A DNA stretch of 64,000 nucleotides. Origin: an uncultured Pelagibacteraceae bacterium. GTDB lineage: Bacteria; Pseudomonadota; Alphaproteobacteria; Pelagibacterales; Pelagibacteraceae. The notes under the pieces were generated by a model that worked only from the letters and a program-made list of their open reading frames with translations, did no database searches and was not told where the DNA came from. How positions within the stretch are numbered: the stretch's first letter is position 1; every line of letters begins with the position of its first letter. Location: the NCBI GenBank assembly GCA_902582315.1, contig CACHRP010000005.1, positions 1 to 64,000 of the forward strand, given 5' to 3'. The position numbers and the translations under genes are program-made. Of this stretch, positions 42,303-52,267 are shown piece by piece.

Positions 42303-43088
42303 ATGAATTTAATGAAAGGCAAAAAAGGATTAATAATGGGCGTTGCCAATGAAAGGTCTATTGCTTGGGGTATATCACAAAAATTAGCCGAGGCCGGTGC
42401 AGAATTAGCTTTTACATATTTAGGAGATGCTCTTAAAAAAAGAGTAATTCCATTAGCAGAAAAATTAAATTCAAATGTAACATTTAGTTGTGATGTTGAA
42501 AAGAAAGAGGAAGTAGTAAAACTATTTGATGACGTAAAGTCCAAATGGGGTGAGATTGACTTTGTGGTGCATGCTATAGCATTTTCAGATAAATCTGAAT
42601 TGTCAGGTGAATATTTAAATACAACAAGAGAAAACTTTTTAAGAAGTATGTTAATTTCATGTTTTTCATTTACAGAGGTTGCAAAAGAAGCTTCAAAAAT
42701 AATGAAGCAGGGCGGAAGTATGATAACTCTTAGCTATGAAGCAAATAAGGCTATACCTAATTATAATGTAATGGGTGTTTGTAAAGCTGCTTTAGAGGCA
42801 AGTGTAAAATATCTTGCAAGAGATCTTGGGTCTAAAGGAGTAAGGGTAAATGCTATAAGCGCAGGTCCAATTAAAACTTTAGCAGCATCTGCAATTGGTG
42901 ATGCAAAATTTTTATATAAGTGGAATGCTGACCACTCTTTTTTAAGGCGAAATGTAGATAATCTCGATGTTGGAAATTCAGCTTTATATTTGTTAAGTGA
43001 TATGGCTGGAGGTGTTACAGGTGAGATTCATTACGTAGATGCTGGGTACAATAAAGTCGGAATGCCTGACCCAAAAAATATAACATAA
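42303..43088 (+). CDS. fabI: enoyl-ACP reductase (NADH)
   Basis: GVANERSIAWGI, SYEANKAIPNYNVMGVCKAALE, AGPIKTLAASAI. Confidence 0.96.
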   Translation: MNLMKGKKGLIMGVANERSIAWGISQKLAEAGAELAFTYLGDALKKRVIPLAEKLNSNVTFSCDVEKKEEVVKLFDDVKSKWGEIDFVVHAIAFSDKSELSGEYLNTTRENFLRSMLISCFSFTEVAKEASKIMKQGGSMITLSYEANKAIPNYNVMGVCKAALEASVKYLARDLGSKGVRVNAISAGPIKTLAASAIGDAKFLYKWNADHSFLRRNVDNLDVGNSALYLLSDMAGGVTGEIHYVDAGYNKVGMPDPKNIT

Positions 43089-43091
43089 TCA

Positions 43092-43244
43092 ATGTTAATT
43101 CTAATTTGGTTTGTTGTTTGTATTATATTTTACATAGTTCAAATGATACTTGGCGACTCTGGTCATGCACTTGAAGTATTTGCTGTAGTAAGTGCTATTG
43201 CTATTTTCTTAATAAGTAAAATTAAACATAAAATAAACAAGTAG
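43092..43244 (+). CDS. 50-aa predicted two-TM small protein
   Basis: Read by hand: MLILIWFVVCIIFYIVQMILGDSGHALEVFAVVSAIAIFLISKIKHKINK*; starts 3 nt after the fabI stop. Confidence 0.6.
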   Translation: MLILIWFVVCIIFYIVQMILGDSGHALEVFAVVSAIAIFLISKIKHKINK

Positions 43245-43457
43245 GGACGTTCTGTTGTTCTACCTAAGAGAGTTTATTTCAGAAAATTTGGGTTTTTTGA
43301 TTTCTTCGTTGAAAATTCGTAGTAAGTTTTTATAATTTTAGACTAGTTATTTTGGATTTTAATAGTCTTTTATTCAAGTTCTTAAGCATTCTTCATTAAA
43401 TAAATATATATTTTTAAATTTATTAGTATATTTCTAATAAAAAATAATATTTTTAGA

Positions 43458-44222
43458 ATGATTCAAAATCTTAAAAAATTCATTAATAATTTTTTATTAA
43501 AAACTATAAATTATAGATTTGTAGATAATGAAGAGTATACTGTATCACAAAATTCAATTAAGACTGATATCGTCTTAGAAAAAGACTTCCTAAAAATTAA
43601 TGATAAAATAAATAAAATATATAAACAGAATACTTTGAATGAAACAAATTATTCGGCGTATCAGGCTGTAAAAAATGCCTTAAATCTAAAATTAACAGGA
43701 AGTATTGTTGAGTGTGGTGTTTATCAAGGTCAAAAAATAAATTATTTTTTAGAAACGCTTAATACATTAAAAGTAAATAATATAGATGTTTATATTATAG
43801 ATACATTTGAAGGCATGACTGAACCATCTAATAAAGATTTACAAATGATAACAAAAAAAGTAATGAAAAAAAAAGACCTATCAGCATCCCTAGAAAGTGT
43901 TAAAGATAGAATTTTTCAGAGCAATTACCCTAGAGAGAAATTACATTTTATTAAAATGGATGTGAGAAACCAGAATGATTTAAGAAATATAGTTAAAGGA
44001 AACATTATTATACTAAGACTGGATACAGATTTTTATGACAGTACCCTAGCAAGTTTGAATTCTTTATACTCTAAAGTTGTGAAAAATGGTTTCATTATTC
44101 ATGATGATTATGGACATTGGAAGGGACACTATGATGCTTGTCAAAAATTTTACAGGGATAATAATATAAATCCTTTACTTATTAGAACTTGTAGAAAAGA
44201 GAGAATTGAAATTAAGTATTAA
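43458..44222 (+). CDS. TylF/MycF-like (macrocin O-methyltransferase family) methyltransferase
   Basis: GSIVECGVYQGQKINYFLETL, YIIDTFEGMTEPS, LRLDTDFYDST, HDDYGHWKG. Confidence 0.85.
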   Translation: MIQNLKKFINNFLLKTINYRFVDNEEYTVSQNSIKTDIVLEKDFLKINDKINKIYKQNTLNETNYSAYQAVKNALNLKLTGSIVECGVYQGQKINYFLETLNTLKVNNIDVYIIDTFEGMTEPSNKDLQMITKKVMKKKDLSASLESVKDRIFQSNYPREKLHFIKMDVRNQNDLRNIVKGNIIILRLDTDFYDSTLASLNSLYSKVVKNGFIIHDDYGHWKGHYDACQKFYRDNNINPLLIRTCRKERIEIKY

Positions 44223-44296
44223 ATTTAAATTTGTTATATTCTAAATTAAACTAAATTAAGCATTCTGTTGCCAGGTGTCCCAAGCTAATAAGATGG

Positions 44297-44521
44297 TTAG
44301 CAACAACTACAACTTTTCTTTTCTTTTTTTACTAATGAAGTATCAGATTTGATTTCTTCTAATTCTTTTTTTTGCTTTTTAATAGCTTGTTTTTCTTTTG
44401 ATATTTTATCTTCAAAATAAGCATACAGTGATGTAAAGCCGAGCTTCGTTGCTTTTTTTTCCTCATAGCCTCTTCGGCCTTTTAGGTTTTCAATTATTTT
44501 TATTATTTCTTGATTTTGCAT
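44297..44521 (-). CDS. 74-aa charged protein ending SCSCC
   Basis: MQNQEIIKIIENLKGRRGYEEKKATKLGFTSLYAYFEDKISKEKQAIKKQKKELEEIKSDTSLVKKEKKSCSCC; just downstream of pnp on the same strand. Confidence 0.6.
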   Translation of the reverse strand: MQNQEIIKIIENLKGRRGYEEKKATKLGFTSLYAYFEDKISKEKQAIKKQKKELEEIKSDTSLVKKEKKSCSCC

Positions 44522-44531
44522 GTCTTGCTTA

Positions 44532-46604
44532 TTATATAGCTGCTTGTTTAATTGAAAGTTTTACTTTTCCTCTATCAAAGCCAATTACTTTAACTTTTAC
44601 TTCATCGCCCTCTTTAACAACGTCTGTTACTTTGGCAACTCTTTTATCTGCTAATTCTGAAATATGAACAAGTCCGTCTTGTTTACCTAAAAAGTTTACG
44701 AACGCACCAAATTCCATTATTTTCATAACTTTACCGTTATAAATTTTATTTAATTCAGCTTTTGCAGTTAAGTCTTTAATCATTTGCATTGCTTTATTTC
44801 TGGAATCTTCGTCTGGAGCAGCAACTGTTACAACGCCTTCGTCATTAACATCAACTTTTGCTCCTGATTTTTCAACAATCTCTCTTATTGTTGCGCCACC
44901 TTTACCAATCACTGTTGCAATATCTTTTTTATCAACAGTTATTTTTTCCATCTTAGGTGTATGTTTACCAACATTGTCTCTTGATTTAGCTAAAGCTTTA
45001 TTCATTTCGCCTAGAATATGAATTCTTCCATCTTTTGCTTGTTTTAAAGCCTGCTCCATAATTTCAAAAGTTATTCCTGTAATTTTAATATCCATTTGAA
45101 GGGATGTGATGCCGTCTTTCGTTCCAGCAACTTTAAAATCCATATCACCCAAATGATCTTCATCGCCAAGAATATCCGATAGAACACTAAAATCATCACC
45201 TTCTTTAATTAATCCCATTGCAATACCTGCAACTGGTTCTTTTAAAGGAACTCCTGCATCCATTAACGCTAATGATGAACCACAAACAGTTGCCATTGAA
45301 GATGATCCATTGGACTCTGTGATTTCAGATACTATTCTAAATGTATAAGGAAAACTTTCTTTTGATGGCAAAGATGAATTGATTGCTCTCCAAGCAAGTT
45401 TACCATGACCAATTTCTCTTCTACCTGTTCCAATCCTTCCAGTTTCGCCAACTGAAAATGGTGGGAAATTGTAGTGGAGCATAAATCTTTCTCTTTGAAG
45501 GCCGTCTAAACTTTCAATTCTCTGTTCATCGTCTGAAGTTCCTAATGTAGTTGTTACAATTGCTTGTGTTTCACCTCTTGTAAAAAGAGCAGATCCGTGA
45601 ACCCTCGGTAATATACCTACTTCGCACATTATTGGTCTGACATCCGCTAAACCCCTACCATCAATTCTATTTTTATTTTTAAGAATATCCGTTCGTACAA
45701 TTCTTTTTTCTAGATTTTTTAGCTCATAATTTACATCTAACTCAGTGTAATTTTCATTCTCTTCGTAGAGTTTTTTTGCTTTTTCAGTAATTTCAGATAT
45801 TTGATTTGACCTATCTTGTTTGTCTATTGTAGAAAAAGCTTTTTTCAAATCTTCAGTAAACTCTTTTTCTAATTTTTTCTTAACTTCAGATAAATCTTTT
45901 TTCTCAACAACCCAATCTGGTTTTCTACATTCTTTAGCAAGTTCCTCAATCATTTTTATAACTGGGATAAAATTTTCGTGGCCAAATTTTACGGCATTTA
46001 ACATCTCTTCTTCTGTTAATCCATTTGCTTCAGACTCAACCATTAGTACTGCATCTTTAGTACCTGCAACAACAAGGTCTAATTTAGATTTTTCTAATTC
46101 TATTTTTGATGGATTTAAAACATATTTTCCATCGATAAAACCAACTCTTGAAGCTCCAACTGGACCAAGAAATGGCATTCCAGATATTGCTAAAGCTGCA
46201 GATGAAGCAATTATAGATAAAATATCAGCTTCGTTTTCTTTGTCATAAGATATTACTGTTGGAAGCAATTGAACTTCATTTTTAAATTCATCTGGAAACA
46301 AAGGTCTGATCGGTCTATCAATTAATCTTGAAGTTAAAGTTTCGCTTTCTGTTGGTCTTGCTTCTCTTTTAAAATAGCCACCAGGAATTTTACCAGCAGC
46401 ATAATATTTCTCTTGATAATTTACTGATAATGGGAAGTAATCAACGTCAGGATTTATTTTTTTTGCACCAACTACAGTCGCTAGCACAACCGTTTCACCA
46501 CATGTTGCAATAACCGCTCCATCGGCTTGTCGGGCTATTTTACCTGTTTCTAACTTTATTTTTTTACCATTTAATTCAATTTCTTTTTTAAACTCTTTAA
46601 ACAT
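44532..46604 (-). CDS. pnp: polyribonucleotide nucleotidyltransferase
   Basis: 690 aa; [32 protein letters not shown] ([11 protein letters not shown]) and S1 domains. Confidence 0.97.
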   Translation of the reverse strand: MFKEFKKEIELNGKKIKLETGKIARQADGAVIATCGETVVLATVVGAKKINPDVDYFPLSVNYQEKYYAAGKIPGGYFKREARPTESETLTSRLIDRPIRPLFPDEFKNEVQLLPTVISYDKENEADILSIIASSAALAISGMPFLGPVGASRVGFIDGKYVLNPSKIELEKSKLDLVVAGTKDAVLMVESEANGLTEEEMLNAVKFGHENFIPVIKMIEELAKECRKPDWVVEKKDLSEVKKKLEKEFTEDLKKAFSTIDKQDRSNQISEITEKAKKLYEENENYTELDVNYELKNLEKRIVRTDILKNKNRIDGRGLADVRPIMCEVGILPRVHGSALFTRGETQAIVTTTLGTSDDEQRIESLDGLQRERFMLHYNFPPFSVGETGRIGTGRREIGHGKLAWRAINSSLPSKESFPYTFRIVSEITESNGSSSMATVCGSSLALMDAGVPLKEPVAGIAMGLIKEGDDFSVLSDILGDEDHLGDMDFKVAGTKDGITSLQMDIKITGITFEIMEQALKQAKDGRIHILGEMNKALAKSRDNVGKHTPKMEKITVDKKDIATVIGKGGATIREIVEKSGAKVDVNDEGVVTVAAPDEDSRNKAMQMIKDLTAKAELNKIYNGKVMKIMEFGAFVNFLGKQDGLVHISELADKRVAKVTDVVKEGDEVKVKVIGFDRGKVKLSIKQAAI

Positions 46605-46608
46605 TTTC

Positions 46609-46857
46609 CTACTTTCTAATATTAAGTTTGCTTATTACATCCTTGTATGCCTCTAATTTATTTTTTTTTAAATAATCTAGTAATTTCTTTCTTTTATTTA
46701 CTGCTTTAAGCAGACCTACAGATGAATGCTTATCTTTCTTAAATAAATTCATATGCTTCGACAAAGTTTCAATTTTTTCAGTTAATAGTGCTATTTGTAC
46801 TTCTGATGAACCAGTATCTTTATCATGTATAGCCACTTCTTTTGCTTTTTTACTCAT
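46609..46857 (-). CDS. rpsO: 30S ribosomal protein S15
   Basis: [52 protein letters not shown]. Confidence 0.96.
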   Translation of the reverse strand: MSKKAKEVAIHDKDTGSSEVQIALLTEKIETLSKHMNLFKKDKHSSVGLLKAVNKRKKLLDYLKKNKLEAYKDVISKLNIRK

Positions 46858-47236
46858 ATTTTTCCTGTCTGTTAGTATTTTTAATTAGGTTTTCTATTTT
46901 CTCTGCATAATCAAATGACTCATCTTTTACAAATAAGATTTTTGGGAGGAATTTCATTGTTATTTTTTTTGATAAGACTTTTCTTACTACAAATGAGAAC
47001 TCTTTCAATGCATCTATAACCTCATTTGCGTTTTTTCCTCCAAGAGGCAGTACAAAGGCTTTTGCGGTTTTTAAATCTGGACTCATTCTTACCTCTGTAA
47101 CTGTAATATTGCTTGTTTCAATGTTGGGTAATTTTGCTTCTCCCTTCATGAAAATGTTACCTAAAGCTTGTTTTATCATTTCTCCTACTCTTAATTGTCT
47201 TTGTGAAAGAGTTCTACCATTTTTTTTTGATCTCAT
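46850..47236 (-). CDS. rbfA: ribosome-binding factor A
   Basis: SQRQLRVGEMIKQAL, ITVTEVRMSPDLKTAKAFVLPL. Confidence 0.93.
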   Translation of the reverse strand: MRSKKNGRTLSQRQLRVGEMIKQALGNIFMKGEAKLPNIETSNITVTEVRMSPDLKTAKAFVLPLGGKNANEVIDALKEFSFVVRKVLSKKITMKFLPKILFVKDESFDYAEKIENLIKNTNRQEKYE

Positions 47237-49443
47237 ATCCTTCTTTCTGTTATTTTAGAGTTGTATGCCTCTATAATGTCGTTTTTTTGAAAGTCATTAA
47301 AATCCTTCAAAGTTATTCCACACTCAAGACCAGCTGAAACTTGTTTTGCCTGATTTTTTTCTCTAAAAATCGTATTAATTTTTCCATTATAAATAATTGC
47401 ACCATCTCTGATTACTCTTGCATTCGCATCATTTAAAATCTCACCATCAATTACTTTTGAACCAGCTACTTTTCCAACCTTAGATACTTTAAATATCTCA
47501 AGTATTTCTGCTGAGCCAATAACTTGCTCTTCAATATCTGGGGATAATAAACCTGACATCCTACTTTTAATAAAATCTAGTACCTCGTAGATAATATTAT
47601 ACGATGATATAGAGACTTTTTCTTGTTCAGCCAATTTTTTTGCCTCCTTAGTTGGCTTTACATTAAAAGCAATCAATAATGCTTTAGAAGCTTTTGCTAA
47701 ACTTACGTCAGTTTCTGTAATCATTCCAATATCAGATAAAATGATTTTTGGTTTTATTTCATCGTGTTTAATCTGCATAACGGCGCTAATAATCGCCTCG
47801 GAAGATCCGTGAACATCTGATTTGATAATTATATTTAATTCTTCAGCTTTTTTATCTTTAAAAGCTGATTCTTGTGTTGCAAATGTAATTGGATTTTTAC
47901 CAATTTTAGACTCCTCAATTCTTGCATCACACAAGGACTTAGCCTCTTTTTCATTTTCCAAGACCACAAAGTCATCACCTGATTTGGATGCACCATTTAT
48001 ACCTAGAACCTCAACTGGAGAGGCTGGATATGCCTCTTGGATGTTTTGTCCTAAGTCATTAATTATAGCTCTAACCTTGCCCCACTTCAAACCACTTACA
48101 AAGTAATCACCTTTCTTTAATGTGCCGTTGGTAATAATTATATTCGCAATAGGACCTCTACCTATATCTACTTTTGACTCTAAAACTACTGCATTAGCTT
48201 TAACATTGTAATCTGCTTTTAAATCTAAAAGCTCTGACTGAAGGATTATTGACTCTACTAATTTAGATAAGTTTTGTTTAGTTTTTGTAGATATCTCAAC
48301 CATTAAAGTATCACCTGATAATTCTTCTGCAATTAATTCATGCTCTAACAATTGATTTTTAACTTTCATAGGGTCAGCTTCTGGTAAGTCACATTTATTT
48401 ATTGCTACAACTATTGGTACATTTGCGGCTTTTGCGTGTTTAATAGACTCAATTGTTTGAGGTTTTACTCCATCATCTGCTGCAACAACTAAGACTACAA
48501 TATCTGTCAATTTTGAACCTCTTGCCCGCATTTCTGTGAATGCGGCATGACCAGGTGTATCTATAAAAGTAATTTTGCTTGAGTTATGCTCAATTTGGTA
48601 TGCTCCAACGTGCTGTGTAATTCCTCCGAACTCACCTGAAACTACATTCGCTTTTCTTAGAACATCTAAAACAGAAGTTTTACCGTGATCGACATGTCCC
48701 ATTACTGTAACGATTGGAGGTCTATTTTTAAGGTTTTCAGTTTTTGCTTCTTTAATTTTTTTAATAATTTCTTCAGCTTTTTCCTCTTTTATTGGATTGT
48801 GACCAAACTCTTTAACAAGATATTCGGCGGTATCTGAATCAATAGAATGGTTAATTGTTGCCGTAACTCCCATGCCTAAAAGATGCTTTATAATACTGCT
48901 TGATTGCTCAGCCATTCTATTAGCCAATTCTCTTATTGTTATAACTTGTGGAATATTTACATCTCTTTTTACCGGTTTCAGATCCTCTCTTAAATTCTCT
49001 TTTTGTATATTTCTATTTTCTTTTTGTTTAGCTCTTTTTAGTGATGCTAAACTTCTTGCTCTACCCTCGTCTGCACCGCTCAAAGCTCTTGATACTGTTA
49101 ATTTTAGTTCCCTTCTTTTTGAACTAGTTTTATTTTTAACATCTTTTTTTTCAGGATCTGCTTTTAGTCTTCTTGTTGCTCTTTGCTCTGCAAGTTTTCT
49201 TTTTTCATAATCATTAGAGGGTACGTTTGGTTTATCATAAACTTGTGTTTTTAATTTTGTTGAATTATTTTTTTTAAAATTAGTGTCTTGGCGGTTAAAA
49301 TTAAAGGATCTTTTATTTGAAAATTTATTACTCTTCTTTTCAATTAATACTGAGTTTTTCCCTTGAGTTTTAGCTCTTTCAATATTTGATATGGATTTTT
49401 TTAAGTTTCCTGATAATTTTAGTTTGATTTTTTTTTTGTCCAT
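47233..49443 (-). CDS. infB: translation initiation factor IF-2
   Basis: VTVMGHVDHGKTSVLD, FIDTPGHAAFTEMRARG, AINKCDLPEA. Confidence 0.97.
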   Translation of the reverse strand: MDKKKIKLKLSGNLKKSISNIERAKTQGKNSVLIEKKSNKFSNKRSFNFNRQDTNFKKNNSTKLKTQVYDKPNVPSNDYEKRKLAEQRATRRLKADPEKKDVKNKTSSKRRELKLTVSRALSGADEGRARSLASLKRAKQKENRNIQKENLREDLKPVKRDVNIPQVITIRELANRMAEQSSSIIKHLLGMGVTATINHSIDSDTAEYLVKEFGHNPIKEEKAEEIIKKIKEAKTENLKNRPPIVTVMGHVDHGKTSVLDVLRKANVVSGEFGGITQHVGAYQIEHNSSKITFIDTPGHAAFTEMRARGSKLTDIVVLVVAADDGVKPQTIESIKHAKAANVPIVVAINKCDLPEADPMKVKNQLLEHELIAEELSGDTLMVEISTKTKQNLSKLVESIILQSELLDLKADYNVKANAVVLESKVDIGRGPIANIIITNGTLKKGDYFVSGLKWGKVRAIINDLGQNIQEAYPASPVEVLGINGASKSGDDFVVLENEKEAKSLCDARIEESKIGKNPITFATQESAFKDKKAEELNIIIKSDVHGSSEAIISAVMQIKHDEIKPKIILSDIGMITETDVSLAKASKALLIAFNVKPTKEAKKLAEQEKVSISSYNIIYEVLDFIKSRMSGLLSPDIEEQVIGSAEILEIFKVSKVGKVAGSKVIDGEILNDANARVIRDGAIIYNGKINTIFREKNQAKQVSAGLECGITLKDFNDFQKNDIIEAYNSKITERRI

Positions 49444-49453
49444 AACTCATCTT

Positions 49454-51007
49454 TCAATCTTTATAAACTTTACTTCTAGCTGACATAATAAGTTCATCAG
49501 CCTCTTTTTTTGATAATGCAAAATCCTCTAAATGACCCTGTATTCTTACTCTTTCACCCTTTACAATATCGTAACCTCCAGTTAATTCGTCAGAAGCAAG
49601 ATCTGCAAAATCATTTAATGTTAATATCTTTTGCTCTCCAAGTGTAACTAGCATACCTGGTGTTAATCCTTCATGATTTATCAGATCGTTTTCAAGTCCA
49701 AGTTCTTTTATTTTTTTCGAAATCTCTTCTTGGTCTTTCTTATAAAATTCATTTGCTCTATCTAATAACTCTTTAGCTGTATCTTCTTCTATGCCCTCAA
49801 TCTTTATAATATCCTCAACTGTTGAGTCTTTTAAATCATCTATAGAAGAGAAGCCTTCTGCAACTAATAGCTGTCCTAATGTCTCGTCTAACTCTAAATT
49901 TTTAACGAAATTTTCTGTCTTCTCTTTAAACTCAGTTTGTCTTCTTTCTGAGTCTTCCTGATCAGTCATAATATTTATCTCGTAATTCATTAGTTTAGTT
50001 GCTAGCCTTACATTTTGTCCTCTACGACCAATTGCTTTACTTAAGTTTTCCTCAGTCAAAATTACATCTAATTTTTTATTTTCAATATCAACATTTACTC
50101 TTTGAACTTCTGCAGGGGACAATGCGTTTGAAACAACTACGGCTGGGTCTTCTGACCAATTAACGATATCTATTTTTTCACCTTGCAATTCGTTTACCAC
50201 AGCTTGTACACGGCTTCCTCTCATGCCTACACAAGCTCCAACTGGATCTAATGAATTATCGATTGCTTTCACACAAATTTTTGCTCGACTTCCTGGATCT
50301 CGTGCAGAAGAAATAATTTCGATTAAACCATCATAAATTTCTGGCACTTCTTGTATAAATAATTTTTCCATAAATTTAGGGTGGGCTCTTGATAAAAATA
50401 TTTGTTGACCTCTTTGTTCTCTTCTTACATCACTGCAATAAGCTTTAATCCTATCACCTGCTTTTATATTTTCTCTTGGGATTAATTCATTCTTTTGAAT
50501 TATTGCTTCCGTTCTTCCTAAATCAACAATTATGTTTCCAAATTCAAGTCTTTTAACAATTCCGCTTAATATCGTATCTTTTTTATCTTTAAAATCGTTA
50601 AACTGTCTTTCTCTTTCAGCCTCTCTAACGTTAAAACTTATCACCTGCTTTGCCGTTTGTGCTGCTATACGACCAAAATCAAATGAAGGCAATGTTTGCA
50701 GAATAGTATCGCCAATTTTTTTGTGCTTATTTTCATCACTCAAATTTTGAGCATCATTTAAACTTATTTCAGTATTCAAATTTTCAGGGTTTTCAGTGAT
50801 TATAAGTTTTCTAAAAATTCCTATATCACCATTTTCTCTATTAATTTGAACTTCGATTTCGTTTTCTTGCCCAAATTTAGATTTAGCCGCTTTTGCTATA
50901 CCAGTTTCCATAGAATTTATTATTACTTCTTTGTCTATAGATTTCTCTAAAGCTACAGCTTCTGCTATTCTTATTAATTCTAGTTTATCTGCTCTTCTAT
51001 TAAGCAT
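49454..51007 (-). CDS. nusA: transcription termination/antitermination factor NusA
   Basis: S1/KH domains: GACVGMRGSRVQAVVNELQGEKIDIVNW; AIGRRGQNVRLA; C-terminal AR repeats. Confidence 0.96.
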   Translation of the reverse strand: MLNRRADKLELIRIAEAVALEKSIDKEVIINSMETGIAKAAKSKFGQENEIEVQINRENGDIGIFRKLIITENPENLNTEISLNDAQNLSDENKHKKIGDTILQTLPSFDFGRIAAQTAKQVISFNVREAERERQFNDFKDKKDTILSGIVKRLEFGNIIVDLGRTEAIIQKNELIPRENIKAGDRIKAYCSDVRREQRGQQIFLSRAHPKFMEKLFIQEVPEIYDGLIEIISSARDPGSRAKICVKAIDNSLDPVGACVGMRGSRVQAVVNELQGEKIDIVNWSEDPAVVVSNALSPAEVQRVNVDIENKKLDVILTEENLSKAIGRRGQNVRLATKLMNYEINIMTDQEDSERRQTEFKEKTENFVKNLELDETLGQLLVAEGFSSIDDLKDSTVEDIIKIEGIEEDTAKELLDRANEFYKKDQEEISKKIKELGLENDLINHEGLTPGMLVTLGEQKILTLNDFADLASDELTGGYDIVKGERVRIQGHLEDFALSKKEADELIMSARSKVYKD

Positions 51008-51022
51008 TTATTCCTTCCAAAA

Positions 51023-51046
51023 AAAAATGGGCCGAAGCCCATTTTT
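51023..51046 (-). terminator. intrinsic terminator/attenuator hairpin with UUCG tetraloop in front of nusA
   Basis: Reverse strand AAAAATGGGC-TTCG-GCCCATTTTT followed by more T, then GGAAGGAATAAATG (nusA start). Confidence 0.88.
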
Positions 51047-51068
51047 GAAATTTCAATAATGTGAATTT

Positions 51069-51096
51069 AATATAAGTATTTTTCTTAAATTTTCAA
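51069..51096 (-). promoter_or_regulatory. candidate sigma70-type promoter for nusA operon
   Basis: Reverse strand TTGAAA (51091-51096), 16-bp spacer, TATATT (51069-51074), between the metK stop and the hairpin. Confidence 0.5.
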
Positions 51097-51102
51097 CTTT
51101 AT

Positions 51103-52266
51103 TTACTTACTAAATACTGATGCTTTATCAGTCTTTTCCCATGAAAACGATCCATCGCTGCCTGGGTCTCTACCAAAATGTCCATAGGCAGCTGATTTTT
51201 CATAAATTGGTTTATTTAATCCCAGCATTTCTCTAATTCCTCTCGGGCTAAGATCGAAATTTTCTTTTATAAGTTTCTCAACATGTAGATTTTTTTCTTC
51301 ATCATTGTTGAACAAATCTACATAAATAGACAAAGGTTTTGAAACTCCTATTGCGTAAGCTAACTGTATCAAACATTTGTCTGCAATTTTCGATGCCACA
51401 ATATTTTTTGCTAAATATCTTGATGCATATGCTGCAGATCTATCGACTTTAGTTGGATCTTTACCTGAAAAAGCTCCCCCACCGTGAGGTGCCGCACCTC
51501 CATATGTATCAACAATTATTTTTCTTCCAGTCAGACCACTGTCCCCATCTGGGCCACCAATTACAAAATTTCCTGTGGGATTAATATATATTTCATTTTC
51601 GTCAAGACTCCCAAGCAAGTTTTTTGGGATAGATCTTTCAATATAAGGCATACAAAGATCTTTTACTTGAGCTAAATTCACATCTTTTGAATGTTGTGTG
51701 GAGATCACAACTGATTTTACGGCTTTTGGCACCCCATCTTTGTATTCAATGGTAATTTGACTTTTCGAGTCTGGCTCTATTCCTTTTAGCTTTCCAGATT
51801 TTCTATCTTCAGCCATAAGTCTTAATATTCTGTGCGAAAAATGAATTGGAGCTGGCATAAGCACATCAGTCTCGTTACATGCATAACCAAACATAATTCC
51901 TTGGTCCCCTGCACCTTCATCTTTATTACCAGATGAGTCAACTCCCATAGCAATATCAGCTGATTGGGAGTGTAAATGACATTCAATTTTAGTTGCTTCT
52001 TTATAAGTAAAACCATCCTGGTCGTAACCAATATCTTTTATACAATCTCTAACCTTGGAAATTAATTCATCTTTTTTTATATCCGGTCCTCGTGTTTCTC
52101 CCGCCAAAACAACTTTATTTGTTGTGGTCAAAGTCTCACATGCTACCCTAGCTTCGGGTTCCATGCCTAAATAGGTGTCTACAACCATGTCTGAAATTCT
52201 ATCGCAAACTTTATCTGGGTGACCTTCTGATACTGATTCACTAGTGAACAAATAATCTTTTTTCAT
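51103..52266 (-). CDS. metK: S-adenosylmethionine synthetase
   Basis: [51 protein letters not shown]. Confidence 0.97.
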   Translation of the reverse strand: MKKDYLFTSESVSEGHPDKVCDRISDMVVDTYLGMEPEARVACETLTTTNKVVLAGETRGPDIKKDELISKVRDCIKDIGYDQDGFTYKEATKIECHLHSQSADIAMGVDSSGNKDEGAGDQGIMFGYACNETDVLMPAPIHFSHRILRLMAEDRKSGKLKGIEPDSKSQITIEYKDGVPKAVKSVVISTQHSKDVNLAQVKDLCMPYIERSIPKNLLGSLDENEIYINPTGNFVIGGPDGDSGLTGRKIIVDTYGGAAPHGGGAFSGKDPTKVDRSAAYASRYLAKNIVASKIADKCLIQLAYAIGVSKPLSIYVDLFNNDEEKNLHVEKLIKENFDLSPRGIREMLGLNKPIYEKSAAYGHFGRDPGSDGSFSWEKTDKASVFSK

Positions 52267-52267
52267 T

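Noticed and set aside
43453-43471. TTTAGAATGATTCAAAA, similar to the katG Irr-type box, overlapping the tylF start codon
   Set aside because: Palindrome is imperfect and the ATG/ATTCAA are coding (M-I-Q); likely chance in an AT-rich genome.
45820-46248. 142-aa plus-strand ORF inside pnp
   Set aside because: Ser/Phe-rich antisense shadow of pnp.
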